Shown here one piece after another: positions 48,431 to 56,995 of a stretch of 64,000 bases of DNA. The DNA comes from Oscillospiraceae bacterium (GTDB taxonomy: Bacteria > Bacillota > Clostridia > Oscillospirales > Ruminococcaceae), in the NCBI GenBank assembly GCA_025758045.1, contig CP107208.1, positions 1,116,001 to 1,180,000 of the forward strand. The letters are read 5' to 3'. The notes under the pieces are model-generated. The model worked only from the letters and a program-made list of their open reading frames with translations. It was not told the DNA's origin and did not search any database. The first letter of the stretch is position 1, and each line of letters starts with the position of its first letter. Made by a program: the position numbers and the translations under genes.

Positions 48431-49410
48431 GACGCATCCCTCCCCGGCCGCAGGATCAGATAAAGCAGAAACGGTACGCCCAGCAGCGAGGTAAAGATGC
48501 TGACCGGCAGCTCAGTGGAGGCAACCGTCTTGGCCAGTGTGTCGGCCGCCAGCAGCAGGGCGCTGCCCAGCAGCCCGCTCAGCAGGCAGGCCGAGCGCCG
48601 GTTGTGCCCCACCAGCAGCCGGGCGCTGTGGGGGGCCAGAAGCCCGACAAAGCTGATAAGCCCTGTCACGCTGACAACGGCGGCAACCGTCATGGTGGCA
48701 AGCGTCAGCAGCAGCAGACGCATCGCACCCACCCGCACGCCGAGCAGCCGGGCCTCGCCCTCCTCAATCGAGAGCAGCAGCGCCTGCCGGTGCAGCGCAA
48801 AGATCGCCGCGCAGCAGACCAGCACGACCGGCACCGGGAACCACACCCGGCTGCGGGTCACGGCGGCCAGACTGCCCATGATCCAATACTCGATGCTGGC
48901 CAGCTCCTTCTCGGGGTCGGCGGTCAGCTTGAGCAGCATCAGCAGCGTCTGGGCCAGCGCGTGGACGGCGATGCCCGCCAGCACCAGCGACATTTTGCTG
49001 CGCCCCGGCGCGGCGGCGGCCAGCCCCAGTGAGAGGAACACCGCCGCCAGCCCGCCCGCAAAGGCACAAACCGTGGTGGACAGCGCCCCTGACGAAACGA
49101 ACAGGATGGCGAACGCCGCGCCGACACTGGCCCCCGAGGAGACGCCGATGATGTCGGGGCTTGCCAGCGGGTTGCGGAATACGGTCTGGTAGACAAAGCC
49201 GGCCGCCCCCAGTCCAAAGCCGCCGATCAGAGCCATAACGGCGCGGGGCAGCCGCAGCACGGTGAAGGTGCGCACCGCCATAGCATCGCCGGCCAGCAGC
49301 GCCGCCGGTGTTATGGGGTAGCGGCCCAGCGCAAGGGCCGCACCAAAAGTCATAAAAACGCAGAGCGCTGCGCCCAGAAGGCACAGCGCCGTGCGCTTGC
49401 GGTTATTCAT
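48427..49410 (-). CDS. FecCD/MolB-type ABC importer permease
   Basis: 327 residues from ATG 49410, which overlaps the binding-protein stop (ATGAATAA). Ten helices, with the family stretches RLPRAVMALIGGFGLGAAGFVYQTVFRNPLASPDIIGVSSGAS and GLISFVGLLAPHSARLL. The frame extends to 49479, but the overlap start is typical of coupled genes. Confidence 0.9.
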   Translation of the reverse strand: MNNRKRTALCLLGAALCVFMTFGAALALGRYPITPAALLAGDAMAVRTFTVLRLPRAVMALIGGFGLGAAGFVYQTVFRNPLASPDIIGVSSGASVGAAFAILFVSSGALSTTVCAFAGGLAAVFLSLGLAAAAPGRSKMSLVLAGIAVHALAQTLLMLLKLTADPEKELASIEYWIMGSLAAVTRSRVWFPVPVVLVCCAAIFALHRQALLLSIEEGEARLLGVRVGAMRLLLLTLATMTVAAVVSVTGLISFVGLLAPHSARLLVGHNRRSACLLSGLLGSALLLAADTLAKTVASTELPVSIFTSLLGVPFLLYLILRPGRDAS

Positions 49411-50491
49411 AGGAGGCAGGGGTGAAGCCGTAGTAGGTCGTGTAGAATGCATCGGCGCAGTCATGGTAGAACTGCTCACTCACCTGCTCGGGATGCAGCA
49501 CGCTGCCCAGATAGACGCTGCCCAGGAAGCTGCCGGGCACGGGGGAGTCCACAGCCTCGATGGCGTGGGGCAGCTGGTAGACATGGCCCTCCTTGACGGC
49601 GGTGCAGTCGGCCAGTGCGGCATCGTTCAGGACGGAATCGACATCATAGTCGGCATCGGACGCCAGAATGATGTAGTCGGGATCCCAGTCCAGCACCTGC
49701 TCATAGGAGACCTCGGCCCAGTAGGTGTCCTCAACACTGGCGGCAGCGTTGAGACCGCCGGCGTTCTCGATCATATAGTTCTGGTACATGGCGGGGCCGG
49801 CGGTCTGCAGCACAGAGCTGTTGCCGGCCATGTAGACGGTGGGGGCCTCGGCATCGCCGATGGCCTCGTGGAGGCTGAGCAGGTTGTCCTCGATCGCGGA
49901 CTTCAGCTCCTCACCGCGGGCAACGGTGTTGGTGGCCTGAGCCAGCAGGTCGATGGCGCCGTACAACTTGTCCTGATCCTCCGGCTTGACGGCCAGCACG
50001 GTCAGGCCCAGCTCCTCCATCTGGGGGATGGAATCCTTCAGCTTGGCGGGCACGATGACAAGGTCGGGGGTCAGCGCGGCGCAGCCCTCAAGGTCAAACT
50101 CCTTGGCGGTGCCGATGCTGGGCAGGCTCTGCAGCTCAGGTGCGGAGAGGCTGTAGATCGTGCGCTTGTCGGCCTTGGCCTCAACGCCGACCAGCTCGTC
50201 CTGCACGCCGAGGGCGATGAGCAGGCTGGTGGAGATGTAGTAGCCGCTGGCCAGCGTCTTGGGCTCGGTCTCGATGGTGACCTCGCGGCCCAGCTGGTCG
50301 GTGACGGTCAGCGGATAGGTGACGGCGGTCTCGGCGGCAGCGGGTTCAACGGCAGCCTCCTCGGGGCTGGCGGTGACCTCGGGTGCAACGGCGGAGGCGG
50401 CAGCCTCACTGCTTACGGCGGCGGTGCTGCCGCAGGCGGTCAGCGCCATGGCGGCGGCCAGCAGCAGGGCGGTCATTTTGGTCATTTTCAT
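49403..50491 (-). CDS. Substrate-binding lipoprotein of the FecCD-type importer
   Basis: 362 residues from ATG 50491 (GAGGGAAGA upstream). Lipobox ALTAC (Cys20), an Ala/Glu-rich linker, then a class III binding protein (TVTDQLGREVTIETEPKTLASGYY, CAALTPDLVIVPAKLKDS, WDPDYIILASDADYD). Binds its ligand outside the cell. Ligand probably an oxyanion (molybdate/tungstate) by context. Confidence 0.87.
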   Translation of the reverse strand: MKMTKMTALLLAAAMALTACGSTAAVSSEAAASAVAPEVTASPEEAAVEPAAAETAVTYPLTVTDQLGREVTIETEPKTLASGYYISTSLLIALGVQDELVGVEAKADKRTIYSLSAPELQSLPSIGTAKEFDLEGCAALTPDLVIVPAKLKDSIPQMEELGLTVLAVKPEDQDKLYGAIDLLAQATNTVARGEELKSAIEDNLLSLHEAIGDAEAPTVYMAGNSSVLQTAGPAMYQNYMIENAGGLNAAASVEDTYWAEVSYEQVLDWDPDYIILASDADYDVDSVLNDAALADCTAVKEGHVYQLPHAIEAVDSPVPGSFLGSVYLGSVLHPEQVSEQFYHDCADAFYTTYYGFTPASYE

Positions 50492-50522
50492 GGATCTTCT
50501 TCCCTCATACAATAAAAAATAT

Positions 50523-50574
50523 CGTTGTATTTTTAAAACAACAACGGTATTGTACCAGATTTTATGGTAGAATA
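50523..50574. promoter_or_regulatory. Divergent control region between the importer and xdh operons
   Basis: Two inverted repeats: CGTTGT..ACAACG (50523-50546) and TATTGTACCA-7-TGGTAGAATA (50548-50574, arms TACCA/TGGTA perfect). Candidate operators for the ModE-like regulator. The CGTT..AACG half-sites recall ModE boxes. Confidence 0.45.
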
Positions 50575-50638
50575 AAAGTACCTATCCACGAAAAGTATGA
50601 TTTTTTCGCCCAAAATAGAAAAAAACGGAGATTGACCC

Positions 50639-51400
50639 ATGATGACGATACGCGAATATGCCCGCCCCGCCACGCTGGAGGAAGCATGGCAGCTGAACCA
50701 GAAAAAGCCCAACCGCGTGCTGGGCGGTATGCTCTGGCTCAAGATGGAAAAGATCAATGTCGGCACGGCCATCGACCTGTCGGCCTTAGGGCTGGATACG
50801 ATCGAGGAGACTGACACCGAGATCCTCATCGGCGCTATGGCAACGCTGCGCGATCTGGAAACGAACGCCGCCCTGAATGCCTACACCGCGGGGGCTGTGC
50901 GGGAGGCTGTGCGCCACATTGTCGGCGTGCAGTTCCGCAACTGCGCCACGGTGGGCGGCAGCATCTATGGCCGGTTCGGCTTTTCCGATGTGCTGACGCT
51001 GTTTTTGGCGCTGGACTGCGAGGTCGAGCTGTACAGGGCGGGCCGGATGCCGCTGGCGCAGTTTGCCGCGATGCCCTATGACCGCGATATTCTGACCCAC
51101 ATCTGCCTGCGCAAGACGCCGGGGCTGAAGGTGCAGTACCAGTCGGTGCGCGCGACCCAGACCGATTTCCCGATCCTGACCTGTGCGGCCGCCCGCACGG
51201 CGCAGGGGCAGTACCGCTTTGCCATCGGCGCGCGCCCGATGAAGGCCGTGCTTGTCACGCCGGACTGCGACCCGGCGCAGATGCCCGCCGCCGTGCAGGC
51301 AGCCGTCAAGACCGGCAGCAACCTGCGCGGCAGTGCCGAGTACCGCACCCACCTGACCGGTGTGCTGGTCCGGCGTGCCGTGGCCGCGCTGGAAAATTGA
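50639..51400 (+). CDS. xdhB: Molybdo-hydroxylase FAD subunit (XdhB/CoxM type)
   Basis: 253 residues. FAD_binding_5 core: VLGGMLWLKMEK in place of the usual AGGTDL, ATLRDLETNAAL, and VGVQFRNCATVGGSIYGRFGFSDVL. It carries electrons between the Fe-S subunit and NAD or another acceptor. GGAG lies before ATG 50639. First gene of the three-gene xdh unit. Confidence 0.88.
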   Translation: MMTIREYARPATLEEAWQLNQKKPNRVLGGMLWLKMEKINVGTAIDLSALGLDTIEETDTEILIGAMATLRDLETNAALNAYTAGAVREAVRHIVGVQFRNCATVGGSIYGRFGFSDVLTLFLALDCEVELYRAGRMPLAQFAAMPYDRDILTHICLRKTPGLKVQYQSVRATQTDFPILTCAAARTAQGQYRFAIGARPMKAVLVTPDCDPAQMPAAVQAAVKTGSNLRGSAEYRTHLTGVLVRRAVAALEN

Positions 51401-51412
51401 CGGAGGTATACC

Positions 51413-51883
51413 ATGCAGATCACATTTACCTTAAATCATAAAAAAGTCACCGCCGAAATCGCGGCTGACACCGTGCTGCTGGACCTCGTGCGCAGCCTCG
51501 GCTGCAAGAGCGTCAAGCGCGGCTGCGAGACCGCCAACTGCGGCCTTTGCACGGTCTTTCTCGATGAAAAGCCGGTGCTGTCCTGCTCGGTGCTGGCGGC
51601 GCGGGTCAACGGCCGCAGCGTCACCACGCTGGAGGGGCTGCAGGAGGAGGCTGCCGAGTTCGGCGCCTTTATCGCCGATCAGGGTGCGGAGCAGTGCGGC
51701 TTCTGCAACCCGGGCTTTATTATGAACGCGCTGGCGCTTTTCCGGGAAAACCCCGACCCCGGCGAGGATGAAATCAAGGAGTATCTGGCCGGCAACCTCT
51801 GCCGCTGCTCCGGCTATGAGGGCCAGCTGCGGGGTATTTTGAACTTTTTAGCGTGGAAAAAGGGGAAGGAGGCCGCCCAATGA
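51413..51883 (+). CDS. xdhC: Molybdo-hydroxylase [2Fe-2S] subunit
   Basis: 156 residues with both clusters: plant-type CKSVKRGCETANCGLCTV...C and the second CGFCNPGF...CRCSGYEG. Carries electrons from the molybdenum site to FAD. ACGGAGG before ATG 51413; its stop overlaps the next start (ATGA). Confidence 0.93.
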   Translation: MQITFTLNHKKVTAEIAADTVLLDLVRSLGCKSVKRGCETANCGLCTVFLDEKPVLSCSVLAARVNGRSVTTLEGLQEEAAEFGAFIADQGAEQCGFCNPGFIMNALALFRENPDPGEDEIKEYLAGNLCRCSGYEGQLRGILNFLAWKKGKEAAQ

Positions 51884-54156
51884 AAACCGTGAACCAGTCC
51901 ATGCGCAAAAAGGACGCCATGCAGCTTGTGACCGGCCAGCCCGTCTACATGGATGATGTCATCCCGCAGGACTGCCTGATCGTAAAGCTGCTGCGCTCCC
52001 CCCATGCCAACGCTATCGTGCAGGAAATCGACACGAGCCGTGCCCTGCTGGTGCCGGGCATCGAGGCGATCTACACATGGAAGGATGTGGACCAGCAGGG
52101 CCGCCGCTACACCCAGGCGGGCCAGACCTACCCTGAGCCGAGCCCCTATGACCGACTTGTCATCGACCGCCATGTCCGCTTTGCGGGGGATGTTGTCGCA
52201 ATTTTGGCCGGCAAGGATGAAAAATGCGTCGATAAGGCGATGAAGCTCATCAAGGTCAGGTATGAGGTCCTACCCGCCGTGCTGGACTACCACACGGCGC
52301 TGGACAACCCCGTCCTTGTCCACCCGGAGGAAAACTGGGAGTCGCTGGCACCGGTCGGGGCCGACAACAAGCGCAACCTCTGCGCCCACGATGAAACCGG
52401 GGCGGGCGATATTGAGGCGGTGCTGGCGGGGTGTGATGTCGTCATCGACCATACATACCACACCCGCGCCTGCCAGCAGGCCATGATGGAGACCTTCCGC
52501 ACCTACTGCAGCATAGATGCCTACGGGCGGCTGAATGTCCTCAGCTCGACCCAGATCGTTTTCCACTGCCGCCGGATCCTGGCCAATGCGCTGCACATCC
52601 CCAAGTCGATGATCCGGGTGGCCAAGCCCCGCATCGGCGGCGGCTTCGGCGCCAAGCAGACCTCGGTCTGCGAGGTCTACCCCGCCTTTGTGACATGGAA
52701 AACCAAAAAGCCCAGCAAGATCATCTTCAGCCGGTATGAGAGCCAGATCGCCTCCACCCCGCGCCATGAGATGGAGCTGCATGTCCGCCTTGGTGCGACA
52801 AAGGACGGCATCGTCAGGGGCATCGACCTCTACACCCTGTCCAACACCGGTGCTTACGGCGAGCATGGGCCTACAACGGTGGGCCTGTCCGGCCACAAAT
52901 CCATCCCGCTCTACGGCAAGGCCGAGGCATTCCGCTTTGTCAGCGATGTCGTCTACACGAACCACATGTCCTCGGGCGCTTACCGCGGCTACGGTGCGAC
53001 CCAGGGCCTGTTTGCGGTGGAGTCCGCCGTCAATGAGCTGGCCGACAAGCTGGGCATCGACCCGTTTGTGATCCGCCAGCGCAACATCGTCCATGAGGGC
53101 GATGTGATGCCCGCCTACTACGGGCAGGTCAACACCAGCTGCGCGCTGGACCGCTGCCTGCAGGCCGTGCATGACAACATCGGCTGGGACGAAAAATACC
53201 CCGTGCGCGACATGGGTAACGGCAAGGTGCGCGCCGTGGGCATGGGCATGGCGATGCAGGGCTCCGGCATTACGAGTGTGGATGTGGGCAGCGCCAGCCT
53301 GAAGATCAACGATGATGGGTTCTACACCCTCTCAATCGGTGCAGCCGACATGGGCACCGGCTGCGATACGATTCTGGCGCAGATTGCCGCCGAGGTGCTG
53401 GAGTGCCCGCTCGACAATGTGACGGTCCTCGGCGCGGACACCGATTCCTCGCCCTACGATTCCGGCTCCTACGCATCCAGCACGACCTATGTCACCGGCA
53501 AGGCGGTTGAGCAGTGCGCCGAGCAGCTCAAGCAGAAGATCTGTCAGGTCGGCGCGGGGCTGCTGGGCCTTGATGAGCGTGCGGTCGTCTTTACGGGCGA
53601 TGCCGTGACAAGCGAGGACGGCACGCAGCGCGCCACGCTGGCGCAGATCGCCGCAGCCTCCCAGTGCGGCAGCAATACGGCGCTGGAGGCAGTTGTGACC
53701 CACAGCTCGGAAATCTCGCCCCCGCCGTTCATGGTGGGCGCGGCCGAGGTCGAGGTCGATCTGGAAACCGGCGAGGCACAGGTCATCCGCTATGAGGCGG
53801 CCGTTGACTGCGGCACACCGGTCAACCCGAACCTTGCGCGGGTGCAGGCCGAGGGCGGCATCCTGCAGGGCATCGGTATGGCGCTGACCGAGAATGTCAC
53901 CTACGATGACCGCGGCATGCCGCAGGAAAACTCGCTGATGCAGTACAAGATCCCGGCGCGCAACGACATCGGGCATATCCATGTCGTATTTGAGAGCAGC
54001 TACGAGGGCACCGGCCCCTTCGGTGCCAAGAGCATCGGCGAGGTGGTCATCAACACCCCGCTGCCCGCCGTGGCCGATGCGATCTACCACGCCACCCACA
54101 AGCGGTTCTATGAGCTGCCCATCACCCGTGAGCAGATCGCACTGGCCGGGCAGTAA
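51880..54156 (+). CDS. xdhA: Molybdo-hydroxylase large (Mo-pterin) subunit, xanthine dehydrogenase family
   Basis: 758 residues from ATG 51880. N-terminal Ald_Xan_dh_C domain (GQPVYMDDVIPQDCLIVKLLRSPHANA), Moco motifs IGGGFGAKQ, GAYRGYGATQG and TGPFGAKSIGE with the catalytic Glu. No selenocysteine or CO-dehydrogenase signature is seen. Hydroxylates a purine or another N-heterocycle; the family is broad, so the substrate is open. A terminator follows. Confidence 0.92.
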   Translation: MKTVNQSMRKKDAMQLVTGQPVYMDDVIPQDCLIVKLLRSPHANAIVQEIDTSRALLVPGIEAIYTWKDVDQQGRRYTQAGQTYPEPSPYDRLVIDRHVRFAGDVVAILAGKDEKCVDKAMKLIKVRYEVLPAVLDYHTALDNPVLVHPEENWESLAPVGADNKRNLCAHDETGAGDIEAVLAGCDVVIDHTYHTRACQQAMMETFRTYCSIDAYGRLNVLSSTQIVFHCRRILANALHIPKSMIRVAKPRIGGGFGAKQTSVCEVYPAFVTWKTKKPSKIIFSRYESQIASTPRHEMELHVRLGATKDGIVRGIDLYTLSNTGAYGEHGPTTVGLSGHKSIPLYGKAEAFRFVSDVVYTNHMSSGAYRGYGATQGLFAVESAVNELADKLGIDPFVIRQRNIVHEGDVMPAYYGQVNTSCALDRCLQAVHDNIGWDEKYPVRDMGNGKVRAVGMGMAMQGSGITSVDVGSASLKINDDGFYTLSIGAADMGTGCDTILAQIAAEVLECPLDNVTVLGADTDSSPYDSGSYASSTTYVTGKAVEQCAEQLKQKICQVGAGLLGLDERAVVFTGDAVTSEDGTQRATLAQIAAASQCGSNTALEAVVTHSSEISPPPFMVGAAEVEVDLETGEAQVIRYEAAVDCGTPVNPNLARVQAEGGILQGIGMALTENVTYDDRGMPQENSLMQYKIPARNDIGHIHVVFESSYEGTGPFGAKSIGEVVINTPLPAVADAIYHATHKRFYELPITREQIALAGQ

Positions 54157-54196
54157 AAGGCAGGGAACGGCGAAAAAGACCCTCTGCGGGGGATAA

Positions 54197-54238
54197 AAAA
54201 ATTGCAAGCCAGCAGATCGCCGGCTTGCAATTTTTTTT
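54197..54238 (+). terminator. Terminator of the xdh operon
   Basis: ATTGCAAGCC/GGCTTGCAAT (54201-54210 with 54222-54231), then TTTTTTT. Confidence 0.85.
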
Positions 54239-54257
54239 CAGGCTGCAAAAAAACTTT

Positions 54258-54362
54258 TGTAGGGGCGAGCATTGCTCGTCCGTGCCCGTTTGTCTGTGAA
54301 AAACCTTCCAGGAAAACGCGCTTCTGCGCCAAGCCGGCGGGCGGCCAATGGCCGCCCCTACA
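54258..54362. repeat. Intergenic repeat with TGTAGGGGC inverted ends
   Basis: TGTAGGGGCG at the left and GCCCCTACA at the right face each other across 105 bp; GGCGGCCAATGGCCGCC hairpin near the right end. The same end is at 4701. Confidence 0.65.
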
Positions 54363-54369
54363 CATTCAA

Positions 54370-54723
54370 CAGGCCAGGAATGTGATTTTTTGGAGGAAAG
54401 AAATCCGTCAAAGCACCTTGCTGCCCAGCGCCTGGCTGGTGCGGGAGAGCGAGAGGCTGGCAAGCTCCTGATTGTCAAGGGTGTAGCGCAGGACCAGCAC
54501 ATTCATATTTCTCAGTGAGACCAATGCTGCGCATTTATTTGAGAGGTGCAAGTCAGAATCCGTCTCACGAATTTGCCCCCAAAACGGCCCCCAAAAGGGT
54601 TTGAAACGGTTCAGCACGGTGCAGCACCTTTTTGTACACATGGGACAAAATCTATTCCGAGCCTTGGTACACAACACCACAAAACCCAACAAAACCGCAC
54701 TGTAACGCACAAATTTTAGACTT
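54370..54723. other. Right end of the second island, no gene recognised
   Basis: About 350 bp between the repeat and att3. A minus-strand frame (54408-54728) gives 106 residues with no family I know. The GCCCCCAAAA pair (54575-54584, 54587-54596) mirrors the left-end repeats and may be recombinase binding sites. An integrase gene expected here is absent. Confidence 0.45.
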
Positions 54724-54768
54724 CTCATAACCCGGAGGTCGCAGGTTCAAGTCCTGTCCCCGCAACCA
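54724..54768 (+). other. Attachment site 3, right border of the tRNA-fMet islands
   Basis: 45 bp identical to the 3' part of tRNA-fMet through CCA; differs just outside from copies 1 and 2. Probably the original chromosomal end. Confidence 0.9.
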
Positions 54769-54806
54769 TCAGGCTGTGACAAAAATGTTGTCACAGCCTT
54801 TTTTGT
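54769..54806 (+). terminator. Terminator behind att3
   Basis: AGGCTGTGACAA/TTGTCACAGCC followed by TTTTTTG. Likely the ancestral terminator of the tRNA gene. Confidence 0.78.
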
Positions 54807-55014
54807 TGTAACGCCAAAAAATGGCGATTTTGCGCCCTCGTTTTGGAGGCTGAATAGAACACAGTTGTCCGGTCGTTTTGCCACGGCCGGACATTTTTGT
54901 TGCCGATTTTCCACCGAGATAAGCTCCCAAAGTGGAAAAATCGGCGATATTTTCCGAAAAAATCTGCAAAATAACAGCTTGTTTTCAAATTGTTTACAAA
55001 ATCCTGCCTTTTCA

Positions 55015-55474
55015 TGAACTGCACCCCATTTGTTAGACAGTATGATATACTATCTAACAGATGGGGTGATTTATTATGTCAAGAGGAAAACCGAACAAAC
55101 GATATACGCCGGAATTCAAGAAAATGGTTGTAGAAACCATGGAAAAAGAACATCTGAGTATCCATGCAACGATGCAGGAATTCGGAATTAACGACCATAA
55201 AATTATAGAGCGTTGGGAACGCATTTATTTGGAAGAAGGGCCGGAAGGCTTGTCGGTTGAGCGACGGGGCCGCAGCAGCACTGGTCGGTCAAAGAAGCTG
55301 CCAAAAGAGGTAGAAGAAGATCTGCTGGCCGAAGTGCAGCGACTGCGTGCGGAGAACGATTACCTAAAAAACTTGCAAGCCTTGGTTTTGGAAGACGAGC
55401 GACGCCAGCGCAGAAAACGCAGGTAGTTCAAAAGCTGAGGCAAAGACATTGTCTAACTTTTTGGGGGCACTTCA
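55015..55474 (+). mobile_element. Internally deleted IS3-family copy (orfA only)
   Basis: 460 bp. Ends match the element at 6287-7586 (TGAACTGCACCCC...GTTAGACA left, ..GTCTAACTTT..GGGGCACTTCA right). Flanked by the 3-bp duplication TCA (55012-55014, 55475-55477). The orfB part is lost between GAGGCAAAGACA and TTGTCTAAC. The duplication shows it was inserted as a unit, or deleted after insertion. Confidence 0.88.
55076..55426 (+). CDS. IS3-family OrfA in the deleted IS copy
   Basis: 116 residues, about 70% like the OrfA at 6348 by eye, with a diverged helix-turn-helix (HLSIHATMQEFGINDHKIIERWERIY) and a nearly identical C-terminal coil. With no orfB it cannot transpose alone but may bind IS ends and repress relatives. 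Confidence 0.85.
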   Translation: MSRGKPNKRYTPEFKKMVVETMEKEHLSIHATMQEFGINDHKIIERWERIYLEEGPEGLSVERRGRSSTGRSKKLPKEVEEDLLAEVQRLRAENDYLKNLQALVLEDERRQRRKRR

Positions 55475-55569
55475 TCACTGGGATATAGAGGGACTTATCA
55501 GATTTTGAGCTTATTGGCTATTATTGGCCATTCTTGGCGTACAGTTCTTCCTCATAGGCACGATACTTC

Positions 55570-55756
55570 TTATCTGATACTGAAAGTGGATTCACTCTCA
55601 GCCGGTAAAAAAGCAGTTTTCACCAGCGAGGAAGTCTGCCTTGCAAGAACAGCCGTAAACCAACTGCGAAACAAAAAAATTCAACAAAGGAAGTACACAG
55701 ATGCCACCGATGATATGCTATATCAGCTTGAAAATGCTGGGCTACGTCAAAGATAG
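55570..55756 (+). pseudogene. 5'-truncated copy of the small orphan ORF (left flank of ara cluster)
   Basis: Reads YLILKVDSLSAGKKAVFTSEE..LARTAVNQLRNKKIQQ..YTDATDDML, close to residues of the ORF at 62784-63017, at about 85% DNA identity by eye. There is no ATG in frame near the front, so the start is probably lost. Function unknown. Confidence 0.6.
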
Positions 55757-55796
55757 AAAGTCGTAGTTCCCATAATAAGTTCTTGGTATGGTATAG

Positions 55797-55832
55797 GAGA
55801 AGCCACTCTTTTGGGAGTGGCTTCTCTTGTTT
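55797..55832. terminator. Terminator between the orphan ORF and the AraC gene
   Basis: Perfect 12-bp stem GAGAAGCCACTC/GAGTGGCTTCTC (55797-55808 with 55815-55826), then TTGTTTT. Confidence 0.82.
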
Positions 55833-55847
55833 TATGTTCTTTTGCCG

Positions 55848-56729
55848 CTATGGGTTAGTCGCATCCACATAATCGATGAGTTCTGTGCCAGACAATGTCG
55901 GATCAAAACTTCCATAGATCGCTGGCAAAGTTCGCGTATTCAATACGAAATTTTTCGGCAATTCTTTTGGTGTATAACCCGTGATGCGCCTGAATTCGCG
56001 ATTGAAATTGCGAATCGTTGTGAACCCACAGCTTGCACAAATCTCCGTGATTTTTGTGTTTGGTTCCGAATGGATCAACTGAACAGCCTTTTCTACGCGT
56101 ACGGTGCTGAGATACTGCGAAAATGTCATACCTGCCTGCTTTTTAAAGTATCGCGAAAAGTACGCCGGAGAGAAGTTCATGAATTCAACCGCATCGTCAA
56201 AGGTGATGCTGGAATAATCTGTATCGACACGGTTCAATAGCTGCTTATATCGGTTCACCTGTGCATTTTCTTGTTGGCAGTCTATCAATGGTTGTGCCCG
56301 ATAAATATCTACAAGAATCAGAATCATTAACGCCAGTGTTCTCTGTTCAAAGAAAGGCTGCTTTTCATAAAGCTCACGACGAATTTCCATCAGCTGGTTT
56401 TGAATATGCCCATCGTCATGAAAAAGCGATTGAGTCGGCATACGACCACATGTGAGCGATGTTGTTGTTCGCTCATCGATCAATGATACAAAAAGAACAC
56501 AGTCTTGCCCTGCATTAATTGAATGGATGTTGCCACTGTAGCAGAGTAACCCCTTTCCCGGTGTTAGGCTGTACTCGTGTTCATTGAGAGTTATATGTGC
56601 AGTTCCAGTCTTGCATAGAATCAATTCATGCTCCATGTGCCAGTGGGATATGTTATGCAGATTTTTGTACTCTCCAACCCACACACGTTCGTTCCCTGCA
56701 TAGTATCTTTTTTCGAGTTTTGCTATCAC
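55848..56729 (-). CDS. AraC-family regulator of the arabinose cluster
   Basis: 293 residues from GTG 56729 (GAGAGGGAACG upstream; the frame runs to 56777 without a site). N-terminal cupin sensor (HWHMEHELILCKTGTAHITLNEHEYSLTPGKGLLCYSGNIHSI), C-terminal double HTH (FSRYFKKQAGMTFSQYLSTVRVEKA...ITEICASCGFTTIRNFNREFRRITGYTPKE). Divergent from the ara genes, so a likely arabinose-responsive activator. Confidence 0.88.
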   Translation of the reverse strand: MIAKLEKRYYAGNERVWVGEYKNLHNISHWHMEHELILCKTGTAHITLNEHEYSLTPGKGLLCYSGNIHSINAGQDCVLFVSLIDERTTTSLTCGRMPTQSLFHDDGHIQNQLMEIRRELYEKQPFFEQRTLALMILILVDIYRAQPLIDCQQENAQVNRYKQLLNRVDTDYSSITFDDAVEFMNFSPAYFSRYFKKQAGMTFSQYLSTVRVEKAVQLIHSEPNTKITEICASCGFTTIRNFNREFRRITGYTPKELPKNFVLNTRTLPAIYGSFDPTLSGTELIDYVDATNP

Positions 56730-56995
56730 AATTCGTTCCCTCTCTCGCCAGAACAATAAATGTCCACATCTTGCCAAAGGTTGTCTTTCAATCCGTCAAT
56801 TTATATGTTAATATTACCACAAATCAACGAATTAGTAAATAATTTATGTGCAACATTGACCATTTAGGCAGAATCCTAATCAAAAGTGGTATTCTACCTG
56901 CAACGGCACGAAGTCAACACACAGCAAGAAAAGGAGGCTATTTGTCGAAAAAACGCATTTAACGCAACCAATTTAATGAAAGGAAACGGATTACG

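Noticed and set aside
54408..54728. A 106-codon minus-strand ORF before att3
   Set aside because: No ribosome site, no family, and it covers the direct repeats at the island end; more likely non-coding.
54724..54768. A third tRNA-Met gene
   Set aside because: Same as above: 3' part only, an attachment-site copy.
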